In this document: one piece after another, positions 1 to 7,523 of the stretch
How positions within the stretch are numbered: position 1 is the first letter of the stretch
Layout of the letters: every line of letters starts with the position of its first letter
Assembly: GCF_006385705.1 (NCBI RefSeq)
Contig: NZ_VFRQ01000005.1
Span: forward strand, 248,001 to 312,000
Reading direction: 5' to 3'
Length of the DNA stretch: 64,000 bases
Origin: Pontibacter mangrovi
GTDB taxonomy: Bacteria > Bacteroidota > Bacteroidia > Cytophagales > Hymenobacteraceae
The notes under the pieces: generated by a model
The model's database searches: none
What the model saw: only the letters and a program-made list of their open reading frames with translations
Told to the model about the DNA's origin: nothing
Translations under genes and position numbers: made by a program

Positions 1-2400
1 GACGTTGGGATTGAAGTGCTAAAAGGGTTGAAAGACATGAAGCTGAGCATGGATGATGTCATTGATTCTGGCAATATCTATACACAGCAAAGGCTTAATC
101 TCGTTCGGTCAGCAGAAGATCTGGCAGCTGCTCAAAATGAGCTAACAAAGTCTTTTGAAGGTGGTGGTAATACTTTAGAAGTACTCACAAACGACAGCCT
201 GACCTTTCTCTATACTTTGCTGGTGGGTTTAGTGGGCATTTTTAAAGAGATGTTCAGCCCTATTGCCAAAATATGGAACAGCCTGATGGGGCTTGCTGAA
301 TCTGCAGGCTTGGTGAGTAAGGAAGGTAATGCCGCCAAAAGTTGGGCTGAGGGCTTCACAACAGTCCTTAATTTACTTACAATTCCTTTGCAGCTTGCTT
401 ATAAAGCTATTGGGTGGCTGGTTACCGGACTTATTGATATGGCGCGTAACTCACCGGTGGCCATGGCCCAGCTTCGGAACCTGGTATCGGTGGTACAGAC
501 CATCTTTGAGGTACTTTCTAATGCACCAGCTTATGTTGCCGCATTTGGAGCTGCCTTCACAGAGGGCTTCAGCAAGGTTAAAAACATGGTGTCCGCGGCT
601 CTTAGTGGAGATTGGGATGCCGTGAAAGCGGATTATGCCTCTTTTGGTACCGATGTATCAAAAGCATTTGAAGATGCCTATAATGCCGAAATGCAGAAGG
701 CAAAGCAGGAGCGCCAGCGCCAGGCGGAGGCAGAAGTTGCCCAGGCAGTAGAGCAGGAGAAAAAGAAATCGGATGGTATTTCTGCTGAACAGAAGAAAGC
801 AAGGGACAAAGCCGCTGAGGAAGCCAGAAAGCAGGCAGAAAAAGAGGCCAAGGAGCGCGAGAAGTTAGAATTGGAGGCTACCAAAGCCATCGAGGATCTG
901 AAGAATGAGCTGATCCAAAATGAGTACGATCGTAAAATAGCCATTCTGCAGACCAACGCCCAGCGCGAAATTGACCAGGCAAAGGGTACCGCGGATCAGA
1001 TAGCCGAGCAAAAGCGCCTGATCGAGGAGCAGCTGAGCCGAGATGTGGCGGCAGTTGAGAAAGCCCGGGCAGATGATCAGAAGAAGCTGGCCGAGCAGAC
1101 TGCCCGCGAGATTCAGGATATCCGGAACCGATATACGTTGGCCGGCGCTGATCTGGAGGTGCTGCGAGCTGAGGAAGCATTGAAGTCTGCCATTGCCCAG
1201 GCTGGCATTACAGGGCGCTATGAAATGCAGCGGCAGGCAGAAGATAACCTGTTGGCTGCAAAGCAGAACCTGCTGGACCAAGAGTATGAGATTGAGATGC
1301 AGGCCTTGGAGCAGCGTGCTGCCGATAAGTTGCAAAAGGACATCGAGACGCTAGAACTCTCCGGAGAGGATCTGAAAAACTACGAATTGGAGGCTGAGGC
1401 TGCGTTATTGTCAGAAAAGGAGCTACTGTATGCTGATTACCTGGCACGCAAGGGGGAAATGAACACGCAGCACGTAGAGCAGCGCAACAATAACGAGCGT
1501 GCCATAGATGCCCAGAATCTGCAGTATATGCAGCAGGCTACGGGCGCTTTCTTTGATTTTAAACAGGTGGCCAATGATCGAGAGATGGCCAAGCTGGAGA
1601 AAGATAAAAAGCGTAGACTGGCAAGCCTAGATTCAGAGTATAAAGCAGGTAAAATCAGCAAAGAGCAGTATGAGGGGCAGAAATCAGCAATCGAGGCAAA
1701 CTATGATTCTAAAACAAGAGCTCTAAAGAAGAAAGCAGCTGAGGATGAGAAGGCTTCTAAGATTGCAGATGCGACCATGGCAGGTTTACTTGCAGTTATC
1801 AAAGCAGCCCCTAATGTCCCGCTTCAGATCGCAACCGGCATAATGGCTGCAGTGAATGTCGCCAAAATTATCGCTACGCCTATACCAACCTTTGCCAAAG
1901 GTGGTATTATTGGCGGGACCATCAAATCGGCCAAGCGGATGTTTGCCAGCGGGGGCACCATTAACTCCACGGCAGGCGTGCCCACAGCTGGCCAGCTACA
2001 CAGCAACGGAGGAATCAAGATGGTAGACGGAGCCACCGGTGAGTACCTGGGCGAGTGGGAGACTGGCGAGCCGTACATGATCCTGAGCCGAAACACCTAT
2101 GCCAACAACAAACCCGTGATAGATGCCCTGCTTGATTCCAGCCTGCACCGTGGGGGTGCCTCCATTATGCGCAGTGGCGGCATCTATGCTGCTGATGGAG
2201 CCGTTACAGGCCAGGTGCCTTCGGTAAGTTCTGGAGCAGGAGGGGGCGATGCCACTTATGCGGAGATGATCGGGGAGCTGAGGGCGGTCAGAACCGCTAT
2301 ACAGCTACTACCGCGGAATCAGCGTGCTTACGTGGTGTATAGTGATATTGAGGATGCCGCTGCGGAGATCGATGCTGTCAGGGCCGATGCGGCCGGTTAA
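1..2400 (+). CDS. Phage tail tape-measure protein, C-terminal part (5' end outside window)
   Basis: The frame is open from base 1, so this is the C-terminal ~799 residues of a longer protein. Visible order: a hydrophobic stretch near residues 60-75 (LTFLYTLLVGLVGIF) and another near 125-145, a long Glu/Lys/Ala/Gln-rich coiled coil at about 220-600, a hydrophobic Ala/Val segment at about 600-625, then a Gly-rich tail with FAKGGIIGG and SGG repeats. This architecture is typical of tape-measure proteins, which set tail length and form the channel for DNA ejection. Family assignment rests on architecture, not on a unique motif. A strong hairpin follows the stop. It is the only clear virion gene here and marks the window start as prophage. 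Confidence 0.8.
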   Translation, partial: DVGIEVLKGLKDMKLSMDDVIDSGNIYTQQRLNLVRSAEDLAAAQNELTKSFEGGGNTLEVLTNDSLTFLYTLLVGLVGIFKEMFSPIAKIWNSLMGLAESAGLVSKEGNAAKSWAEGFTTVLNLLTIPLQLAYKAIGWLVTGLIDMARNSPVAMAQLRNLVSVVQTIFEVLSNAPAYVAAFGAAFTEGFSKVKNMVSAALSGDWDAVKADYASFGTDVSKAFEDAYNAEMQKAKQERQRQAEAEVAQAVEQEKKKSDGISAEQKKARDKAAEEARKQAEKEAKEREKLELEATKAIEDLKNELIQNEYDRKIAILQTNAQREIDQAKGTADQIAEQKRLIEEQLSRDVAAVEKARADDQKKLAEQTAREIQDIRNRYTLAGADLEVLRAEEALKSAIAQAGITGRYEMQRQAEDNLLAAKQNLLDQEYEIEMQALEQRAADKLQKDIETLELSGEDLKNYELEAEAALLSEKELLYADYLARKGEMNTQHVEQRNNNERAIDAQNLQYMQQATGAFFDFKQVANDREMAKLEKDKKRRLASLDSEYKAGKISKEQYEGQKSAIEANYDSKTRALKKKAAEDEKASKIADATMAGLLAVIKAAPNVPLQIATGIMAAVNVAKIIATPIPTFAKGGIIGGTIKSAKRMFASGGTINSTAGVPTAGQLHSNGGIKMVDGATGEYLGEWETGEPYMILSRNTYANNKPVIDALLDSSLHRGGASIMRSGGIYAADGAVTGQVPSVSSGAGGGDATYAEMIGELRAVRTAIQLLPRNQRAYVVYSDIEDAAAEIDAVRADAAG

Positions 2401-2440
2401 AACAAGTAAGCCACCTATTGTAGGTGGCTTACTTGTTTAT
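2401..2440. terminator. Bidirectional intrinsic terminator
   Basis: A perfect hairpin has 17-bp arms (2401-2417 and 2421-2437) and a 3-nt loop. It begins right after the tape-measure stop codon and lies between that gene and the convergent HicA-like gene. A/T-rich flanks let it serve both strands. Confidence 0.85.
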
Positions 2441-2443
2441 AGG

Positions 2444-2680
2444 TTAGCAATTGGCTGCCACCCACTCCAAAAAATCTTTCTTTTCGATACCCAGAGTCTG
2501 CAGGTTAGTAACTATATGGGCAAAAGGAATCTCTTTTTCTGCTCCCCTGAAAATGATGGAGCGGTGTGCTCCGGGGCATTTCCATTTATGGTGAGAGGCT
2601 TTGATAGAATTGTAAGCGCAACCCAGGGATGTCAAGTAGGCCTCCCAACACTTTGTTGGGATCGGTCGGTGATTCCCCAT
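2444..2680 (-). CDS. HicA-like toxin of a HicBA-type module
   Basis: This 78-residue protein resembles the YcfA/HicA mRNA-interferase family (dsRBD-like fold). It has the short SHHKW segment around residues 30-34, where the family carries its catalytic His, followed by a basic beta strand and a KEIPFAHI segment. Family members cleave mRNA and are held inactive by HicB. Its ATG follows the stop codon of the upstream gene with no gap (TAA then ATG), so the two are translationally coupled, antitoxin first. It lies inside the prophage, consistent with a maintenance or superinfection-defence role (inference). The Bacteroidota variant is divergent from E. coli HicA, so the fold call is moderate. 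Confidence 0.65.
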   Translation of the reverse strand: MGNHRPIPTKCWEAYLTSLGCAYNSIKASHHKWKCPGAHRSIIFRGAEKEIPFAHIVTNLQTLGIEKKDFLEWVAANC

Positions 2681-3058
2681 TTACGCGATCATTAAGAATT
2701 TCTCCTCAACCTTGGTATCCTCAGAAAGCTCAAAATTCTTAAGCAATCCTTCTTTATCTACAAAAGACTGGCTTATTTCAAACCTCTTATTAAAGTATGG
2801 ATTGCGGTTCCATCCATACTTGCGCAGTTCTGCGGTGCGCTCTGCCTCGCTCAAGCTATACAGGTTCTCGCAAAAGTCATCTATCATTACTTCAAACATT
2901 TCCTGGGCCTCCATCATAGAGGAGCCATAAGCCGAAATGTTAAGGGATGGTATGTAGATTATGTAATAGCCATGATCTTCAAACACGACACTGTTAAGCC
3001 CCATCTTGATGCGACCCTTGCCGTTTTCTATTTTCAGATATTCCTGAAGTTCTGCCAT
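2681..3058 (-). CDS. HicB-like antitoxin
   Basis: This 125-residue protein has an N-terminal segment, VFEDHGYYIIYIPSLNISAYGSSMMEAQ, typical of HicB partial RNase-H-like domains (a Y.IYIPSL strand followed by a helix that starts EAxEMFE). The C-terminal half is charged and may bind DNA or the toxin. It sits directly upstream of the HicA-like toxin in the same transcript. HicB proteins normally neutralise HicA and repress their own promoter; the A/T-rich region upstream (3059-3240) is the likely promoter/operator. No classic HTH or RHH motif is obvious at the C terminus. Confidence 0.65.
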   Translation of the reverse strand: MAELQEYLKIENGKGRIKMGLNSVVFEDHGYYIIYIPSLNISAYGSSMMEAQEMFEVMIDDFCENLYSLSEAERTAELRKYGWNRNPYFNKRFEISQSFVDKEGLLKNFELSEDTKVEEKFLMIA

Positions 3059-3444
3059 AGTAAGCTTTAGTGTTAATTACTAAACTATAATCAAAGTGTA
3101 ATCAACTTGTAAACCAAATGTATTACAAATGTAACACAAAAGCTAACACAAAAGTTGTTCAAGTTATCCACAATCTTGAAGCAGTTATTCAAAAACTTTG
3201 CCACCTGTTTGCATATCTCAAAACAAACCTGCACTTTTGAAACGCTAAAACATTCAGTGGTACGGACGCCACTTTAAACCTGTCTGATGGTTTTGGAGTG
3301 GCAATTTTATTTTAGAGACAAACGGTTTCTAACCATATTGTTGCCTCGGTAGAAGGAGTCGGGTGCCAGTAATGGCCCCGGAAATAATCCACTGGATGTT
3401 TTAGCAGCTCCCCCTCTACCGGGGCAATCTTATTTTCAAATGTT
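3059..3444. other. Gene-free prophage spacer with the hicBA promoter region
   Basis: This 386-bp spacer is very A/T-rich at 3060-3250, with repeated short tracts such as TGTAATC, ACAAATGTAACAC and AGCTAACAC that could bind a repressor. It lies between hicB (minus) and a small plus-strand gene, so it should hold divergent promoters. From 3260 on there is an imperfect repeat of AGTGG..GCCACT and GGAGTGGC. No convincing ORF was found. Confidence 0.45.
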
Positions 3445-3681
3445 ATGCTAAAACATCCGAATTTTCCATCCCGCGCTGCAGCAGTGCCGGTGGCCGAACC
3501 GTTCTTCACGGTTAATCTCTACAAGAACAAGATCTATGTGTACAAGAATGTGCGCGTAGGCAAATCCCGTCCTATTACCCTGGGCAAGAAGGTGGCAAAT
3601 TACCCTCAAGACGCTTACCACCTGACTATGATAGAAAAACTGTACCCAAACGCCCTGGTATATGGTACCCAAGCTGCCTGA
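3445..3681 (+). CDS. Small prophage protein of unknown function
   Basis: This 78-residue protein matches no family I recognise. The central segment (residues 25-50) is basic, Tyr/Lys/Val-rich (YKNKIYVYKNVRVGK), consistent with beta strands. It overlaps the next gene by 20 nt, so the two are probably co-translated. Codon choice looks coding, and an antisense frame at 3312-3509 is less convincing. It is likely a phage accessory gene. Confidence 0.5.
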   Translation: MLKHPNFPSRAAAVPVAEPFFTVNLYKNKIYVYKNVRVGKSRPITLGKKVANYPQDAYHLTMIEKLYPNALVYGTQAA

Positions 3682-3916
3682 TTTCCTGAAAGACCGAGGC
3701 GTTAACGTAGAGAAGCTCTCCGTTGCCTTATATGATTACATCTACCAGGCCAAGCAAGAAAAGCTGGATGTGTATAAAGAGCAGGAACTGGCCGTGGAGG
3801 AAAGTCAGTTCTTCTTCCACCTCCTGACAGGCCTATACTTCAGGGATGCCTTCAGGTGGCGCATGCAGCAGCCAGATGATACAGAAGAGGAAGAAGATCC
3901 GGACGAAGATGAATAA
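3662..3916 (+). CDS. Small acidic-tailed prophage protein
   Basis: This 84-residue protein has a helical, mixed-charge body (residues 1-70) and a strongly acidic C-terminal tail (TEEEEDPDEDE). It overlaps the preceding small gene and is closed by a hairpin terminator at 3924-3945. No family recognised. Acidic tails of this kind occur in small phage DNA-mimic or regulatory proteins, but nothing here proves such a role. Confidence 0.5.
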   Translation: MVPKLPDFLKDRGVNVEKLSVALYDYIYQAKQEKLDVYKEQELAVEESQFFFHLLTGLYFRDAFRWRMQQPDDTEEEEDPDEDE

Positions 3917-3923
3917 AAGAATG

Positions 3924-3946
3924 AGCCCCATCAATGGGGCTTTTTC
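3924..3946 (+). terminator. Intrinsic terminator after the small prophage genes
   Basis: The hairpin has arms AGCCCCAT and ATGGGGCT, a 2-nt loop and a following T-run. It starts 7 bp after the stop of the acidic-tailed gene. Confidence 0.8.
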
Positions 3947-3975
3947 GTTATACATCAAAATAACTACTTTTAGCC

Positions 3976-4161
3976 ATGCAGGAACACCAGCAATTGAAAC
4001 CGGTTCATGCAGATAGCCAGATAAAGACATACTCACTGTCGAGAAGCGAAAAGACCGGTCAGGATCAGATTATGTGCCTGAAGTGTGGCAGGGTAAGCCA
4101 CAACTTAAACGATGTGATCAACAAGTATTGTGGGCACTGCCATGTTTTCCACGAGAACTAA
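3976..4161 (+). CDS. Small zinc-ribbon-like protein
   Basis: This 61-residue protein has two metal-binding knuckles in the C-terminal half: CLKCG at about residues 34-38 and CGHCH at about 53-57, with HVFHEN at the end. The spacing of paired cysteines fits a single zinc ribbon. Small ribbons of this type are common beside mobile elements, but their role is unknown. It is the last gene before the iteron cluster and tRNA-Arg, so it marks the prophage edge. Confidence 0.6.
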   Translation: MQEHQQLKPVHADSQIKTYSLSRSEKTGQDQIMCLKCGRVSHNLNDVINKYCGHCHVFHEN

Positions 4162-4238
4162 GTACCCAACTTGAAAAGTGCCCAAAATGGGCGCTGGATA
4201 CCTACAATCTCTTAATTAGTGCCCAATTTAGTGCCCAC
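4161..4238 (+). repeat. Four 9-bp iterons (AGTRCCCAM) beside the tRNA attachment site
   Basis: AGTACCCAA (4161-4169), AGTGCCCAA (4177-4185), AGTGCCCAA (4218-4226) and AGTGCCCAC (4230-4238) are direct repeats, with a degenerate inverted copy near 4187-4195. They lie between the last prophage gene and the 3' end of tRNA-Arg. Arm-type binding sites for tyrosine integrases look like this. The integrase itself is not in the window and is expected at the far prophage end. Confidence 0.55.
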
Positions 4239-4244
4239 AAAAAT

Positions 4245-4280
4245 AAAAAAGCCCCTCAGATGATTCTGAGAGGCTTTTCG
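4245..4280 (-). terminator. Intrinsic terminator of tRNA-Arg
   Basis: On the minus strand the hairpin has about 11-bp arms (TCTGAGAGGCTT-type, one G/T-tolerant pair) with a 4-nt loop and a run of T. It directly follows the tRNA 3' end. Confidence 0.8.
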
Positions 4281-4281
4281 G

Positions 4282-4355
4282 TGGTCACGAAGGGAGTCGA
4301 ACCCCTAACCTTCTGATTCGTAGTCAGATGCTCTATCCAGTTGAGCTACGAGACC
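4282..4355 (-). tRNA. tRNA-Arg (anticodon ACG)
   Basis: The minus strand folds as a cloverleaf. The acceptor stem GGTCTCG/CGTGACC has one T-T mismatch. The anticodon stem is TCTGA/TCAGA with loop CTACGAA (anticodon ACG), the T-loop is GGTTCGACTCC and the discriminator is A. CCA is not encoded (the next bases are CCG). Its 3' end faces the prophage, the usual orientation when a phage integrates into a tRNA gene and restores its 3' end, so the 3' half (roughly 4282-4325) is the probable att core. Confidence 0.93.
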
Positions 4356-4419
4356 ATTCCGTTATTGTGATGCAAAGTAAAGGCGTTTTTTCTTTATACG
4401 CAAGACCTGTGTTAAAAAA

Positions 4420-5142
4420 TTATTCATTTTTAGCGGCTGCATTGCGCAGGGCGCGCTTTAAAGCCCTGTCGAACAGGAAGTAAAGCCCACCGATAGAAAT
4501 TACAATTAATGCTACCATCAGTATCTGTCCGCCGCGGCCGCTGTCCGGGTTCTGCAGGGCCTGCACCACATCGCGGGCCTGCGTGCCTACCCAGAAGAAA
4601 AAAAGCGTGCGGGGCAGCATGCCCACTATACTTGCCACAAAGAACTTGCGCCTGTTTATCTGCAGCAGCGAGAGCACGAAGTTCATCAGGGCAAAGGGCA
4701 GCACCGGCGAAATGCGCGTCAGGAAGATGAGGCTCCAGCTCTCGCTGCGCAGCTCCTGCATGAGGTTGCGGGCCTTCTCAAAGCGGTTCAGAAAGCTCAT
4801 CATCTTGCCGTGGTCTATTAGCTGGGCTATGCTATACCCGATCAGCGCCGCAATGCCATACGACACCACAATGCCCGCAAAGCCGTTCCAGCCCAGATAA
4901 AAGCCGCTTACCAGCGCCACAAAGGTGGTGGGGGTAAGCGCCAGCGCCATCGTTACAGAGATCACGGCAAAGTATAAAAGCATTTGCCACACCGACAGCC
5001 CCTGCAGCAGGTCCTGGTAATTGTACAGCACCACCGCCACCGTAGAGCTTACCACCACCGGCACCACCACGAGCAAGAGCATCGAGACAAACGTGGAGGC
5101 GTTTTCGCGTATAAAGGTGCGCAGTAGCGGGAGTGACTTCAT
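4420..5142 (-). CDS. TVP38/TMEM64-family (VTT-domain) inner-membrane protein
   Basis: This 240-residue protein has about six hydrophobic segments. The VTT/DedA-like domain spans roughly residues 75-195: an SGFYLGWNGFAGIVVSYGIAALIGY segment and a second re-entrant-like motif, LTRISPVLPFALMNFVLSLL, with Arg and Pro, followed by GMLPRTLFFFWVG. Members of this superfamily are implicated in lipid scrambling or transport and membrane homeostasis; the substrate here is unknown. It is transcribed divergently from the PLP-enzyme gene at 5346, with a 203-bp shared upstream region. Confidence 0.85.
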   Translation of the reverse strand: MKSLPLLRTFIRENASTFVSMLLLVVVPVVVSSTVAVVLYNYQDLLQGLSVWQMLLYFAVISVTMALALTPTTFVALVSGFYLGWNGFAGIVVSYGIAALIGYSIAQLIDHGKMMSFLNRFEKARNLMQELRSESWSLIFLTRISPVLPFALMNFVLSLLQINRRKFFVASIVGMLPRTLFFFWVGTQARDVVQALQNPDSGRGGQILMVALIVISIGGLYFLFDRALKRALRNAAAKNE

Positions 5143-5345
5143 GTGGTGATCGTACTTAGTGAGTATCTGAACTTAGACGAAAGACAAAGTACAAAAGATT
5201 TGTGCGGCTTTGAAAGTATAACGGGGCTGTTTGGCTGTCTCCTTTATACTTTAAAGGGATTTTTTAACTTGCAGCAACCGCGTACGCAGACATTACAGTG
5301 CCAACCTGCGAGAAAACAATCATTCATCAGTATAACTTGTAAACT

Positions 5346-6485
5346 ATGAAATTCGGAACGAAGGCTATACATGCTGGCGTGGAGCCAGACCCAAGTACAG
5401 GCGCCATCATGACGCCCATCTACCAGACATCCACCTACGTACAGCGCTCGCCCGGCGACCACAAAGGCTATGAATACTCGCGCACGCACAACCCCACCCG
5501 CACCCAGCTGCAGAACGCGCTGGCGGCGCTGGAGAACGGCAAGCACGGCCTGTGCTTCGCCTCGGGTATGGCGGCCGTGGATGCTATTATGAAGCTGCTG
5601 AAGCCCGGCGATGAGGTAATCTCCACCAACGACCTGTACGGCGGCAGCTACCGCATTTTTACAAAGATCTTCCAGAACTATGGCATCAAGTTCCACTTTA
5701 CCAACATGCAGGATACAGCTAATGTGGAGAAGCTGGTGAACGAGAACACGAAGATGATCTGGGTGGAGACGCCTACCAACCCGCTGCTCAACATCATCGA
5801 CATAAAGGCGTACGGTAAGCTTTGCAAGAAGCACAACTTGCTGCTGGTGGCCGATAACACCTTTGCCACGCCATACCTGCAAACCCCACTGGACATGGGC
5901 GCCGACATGGTGATGCACTCGCTGACCAAGTACATGGGCGGCCACTCGGATGTGGTGATGGGGGCAGTTGTGGTGAACAGTGATGACCTGCGCGAGCGGC
6001 TGGCCTTTATCCAGAACTCCTGCGGCGCCACGCCCGGGCCTCAGGATTGCTTCCTGGTGCTGCGCGGCCTCAAAACCCTGCACCTGCGCATGGAGCGCCA
6101 CTGCCAGAACGGCCGCCAGGTGGCCGAGTTCCTGAAGAATCATCCTAAGGTAAACAAGGTGTACTGGCCTGGCTTTGCCGAGCACCCGAACCACGAGGTG
6201 GCCCAAAAACAAATGCGCGACTTCGGTGGCATGGTGTCGTTTGAACTGAAGGGCAATAACGTGGACGACGCCATTCGTGTGCTGGAGAACCTGAGGCTGT
6301 TTGCGTTGGCTGAGTCGTTGGGCGGCGTGGAGTCGTTGTGCGGCCACCCGGCTACCATGACGCATGCCAGCATCCCGCGCGAAGACCGCATGAAAGCCGG
6401 CCTAAGCGACACGCTGATTCGCCTGAGTGTGGGTGTGGAAGACGCCGAAGACCTCATCTCGGACCTGGAGCAGGCGATTGGATAG
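5346..6485 (+). CDS. Cys/Met-metabolism PLP enzyme, probable cystathionine gamma-synthase or beta-lyase
   Basis: This 379-residue cytosolic enzyme is of full length for the trans-sulfuration family. It has GYEYSRTHNPTR (cofactor-phosphate region, about residues 41-52), FASGMAA (71-77), the ETPTNP segment (141-146) and VADNTF (168-173). The PLP lysine is K195 in HSLTKYMGGHSD. The family makes or breaks cystathionine in methionine/cysteine interconversion. The exact reaction (gamma-synthase, beta-lyase or gamma-lyase) cannot be decided from motifs alone, so no symbol is given. The ATG is preceded by a 200-bp divergent promoter region. No SAM riboswitch was recognised upstream. Confidence 0.9.
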   Translation: MKFGTKAIHAGVEPDPSTGAIMTPIYQTSTYVQRSPGDHKGYEYSRTHNPTRTQLQNALAALENGKHGLCFASGMAAVDAIMKLLKPGDEVISTNDLYGGSYRIFTKIFQNYGIKFHFTNMQDTANVEKLVNENTKMIWVETPTNPLLNIIDIKAYGKLCKKHNLLLVADNTFATPYLQTPLDMGADMVMHSLTKYMGGHSDVVMGAVVVNSDDLRERLAFIQNSCGATPGPQDCFLVLRGLKTLHLRMERHCQNGRQVAEFLKNHPKVNKVYWPGFAEHPNHEVAQKQMRDFGGMVSFELKGNNVDDAIRVLENLRLFALAESLGGVESLCGHPATMTHASIPREDRMKAGLSDTLIRLSVGVEDAEDLISDLEQAIG

Positions 6486-6890
6486 AAGACGCAAAACCTG
6501 ATGTAGACTTAGAAGGGCCGCCAGCTTTATAGTTGTCGGTCTTTTTGTTTGTCTATACTTTGGTGGTGCAGCGGAAGTGTACTTTTGTGCGTAGTTTGGA
6601 GAAGGTGAAATTCGCACATCTCTGGAGTAGTAATTACCTCATGTCCCTCTTCAATGCGAGACTTTTTGCTGTGCCAGTTTATTCCCTCTTGGGAGTAGGG
6701 CCATTTCATCCTCTCTTTTAGTCATCCTGAAAGGATCTTGTGAGCCGGTAGCGTTAGCTTAACACACTTTCTACCAAGATTCTTGACAGAATGACAGGAA
6801 TTAAGAAGCCTATTTTTTAGAATGAAGCAGCTTTGCTGCCAGGGTAAACCATCAACATGAAATGAAGATCCAGAAAGTATAAAACCACAC
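6486..6890. other. Gene-free spacer holding a palindromic repeat
   Basis: This 405-bp stretch follows the PLP-enzyme gene and contains no convincing ORF. It holds a copy of AAGTATA (as TATACTT near 6553) and the imperfect inverted repeat at 6721-6795, listed separately. Short T-rich runs at 6541-6560 may end the upstream transcript (CTTTTTGTTTG). Confidence 0.5.
6721..6795. repeat. Imperfect inverted repeat of the GTCATyCTGA...ATCTTG type
   Basis: The left arm (6721-6742) starts GTCATCCTGAAAGGATCTTG. The right arm (6774-6795) is its imperfect reverse complement, ending GACAGAATGAC. About 31 bp separate them. It lies in an intergenic spacer, as a small dispersed palindromic element would. Only one copy is in the window. 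Confidence 0.55.
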
Positions 6891-7406
6891 ATGGCAGACG
6901 AGCAGATCATACTTTACAGGGAGCGGCAGCGGTTCAGGCAACTATGGCTGTGGGTGGTGGTGCTGGGCGTGGCAGCTATTTTCTGGGTAGGCTTTGTGTA
7001 CCAGGTGCTGATGGGCGGGCTGTATGGCAACAGGCCGGTGCCTGATGTGCAGCTAAGTATACTTTTCGTGCTGGTGGGGCTGGGGCTGCCGTACTTTTTC
7101 TATAGCATGTCGCTTACCACGGAGGTGCAGCCGGGGCAGGTGCTGGTGCGTTTCTGGCCCTTTCATATCAAGCCCGTTAGAATACCGCTGCACCTGGTGC
7201 GGGATTATGAGCGCGTTACCTACAACCCCATCGGCGACTACGGCGGCTGGGGCATCAGGTGGGGCTTTAAGGGCAAAGCCTACAACATGTCGGGCAACGA
7301 GGGCGTGAAGCTATACTTTTACAACAAAGGCCCGCTGCTGATCGGCTCCCAAAACGCGGGCGAACTGTTCCAGGCCATCAGCGAAGCAAAAAAAGCGAAA
7401 GTGTAG
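6891..7406 (+). CDS. Membrane protein of unknown function (DUF6141-like)
   Basis: This 171-residue protein has two N-terminal transmembrane helices (about residues 18-40 and 55-75) and a cytosolic PH-like beta-rich tail. The segment YNPIGDYGGWGIRWGFKGKAYNMSGNEGVKL (about 108-138) is the most family-like feature and recalls small PH-domain/DUF6141 membrane proteins; the DUF number is from memory. The function is unknown. It is a single gene, closed by a bidirectional hairpin shared with the convergent OmpA-like gene. Confidence 0.65.
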   Translation: MADEQIILYRERQRFRQLWLWVVVLGVAAIFWVGFVYQVLMGGLYGNRPVPDVQLSILFVLVGLGLPYFFYSMSLTTEVQPGQVLVRFWPFHIKPVRIPLHLVRDYERVTYNPIGDYGGWGIRWGFKGKAYNMSGNEGVKLYFYNKGPLLIGSQNAGELFQAISEAKKAKV

Positions 7407-7464
7407 TGGATAGTTGCACAGTATATCCTTTCTCTACTTTTCAACCTTCTTGCCCGCAAAACAT

Positions 7465-7500
7465 AAAGCGCCGGTAACCTCTGTGGCTACCGGCGCTTTG
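7465..7500. terminator. Bidirectional intrinsic terminator
   Basis: Perfect 12-bp arms, AAAGCGCCGGTA (7465-7476) and TACCGGCGCTTT (7488-7499), lie between two convergent genes. Confidence 0.85.
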
Positions 7501-7523
7501 GTATTTATTTGGAAGTATAAAAC

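Noticed and set aside
3312-3509. 65-codon minus-strand ORF in the prophage
   Set aside because: It overlaps a more coding-like plus-strand gene start and has no motifs. A degenerate gene cannot be excluded.
1-4250. Integrase gene near the att site
   Set aside because: None present; every frame in this stretch was accounted for by other genes or spacers.
4074-4316. 80-codon ORF running into tRNA-Arg
   Set aside because: The C-terminal end is the tRNA itself; it is a chance frame.
5143-5345. SAM or cobalamin riboswitch before the Cys/Met PLP gene
   Set aside because: No conserved core could be found in the 200-bp leader.
5244-6365. Long open frame on the minus strand opposite the PLP-enzyme gene (373 codons)
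   Set aside because: It is a shadow of the high-GC third positions of the plus-strand gene; it is His/Val/Leu-rich, with no family motifs, while the plus-strand frame has every PLP-enzyme motif.
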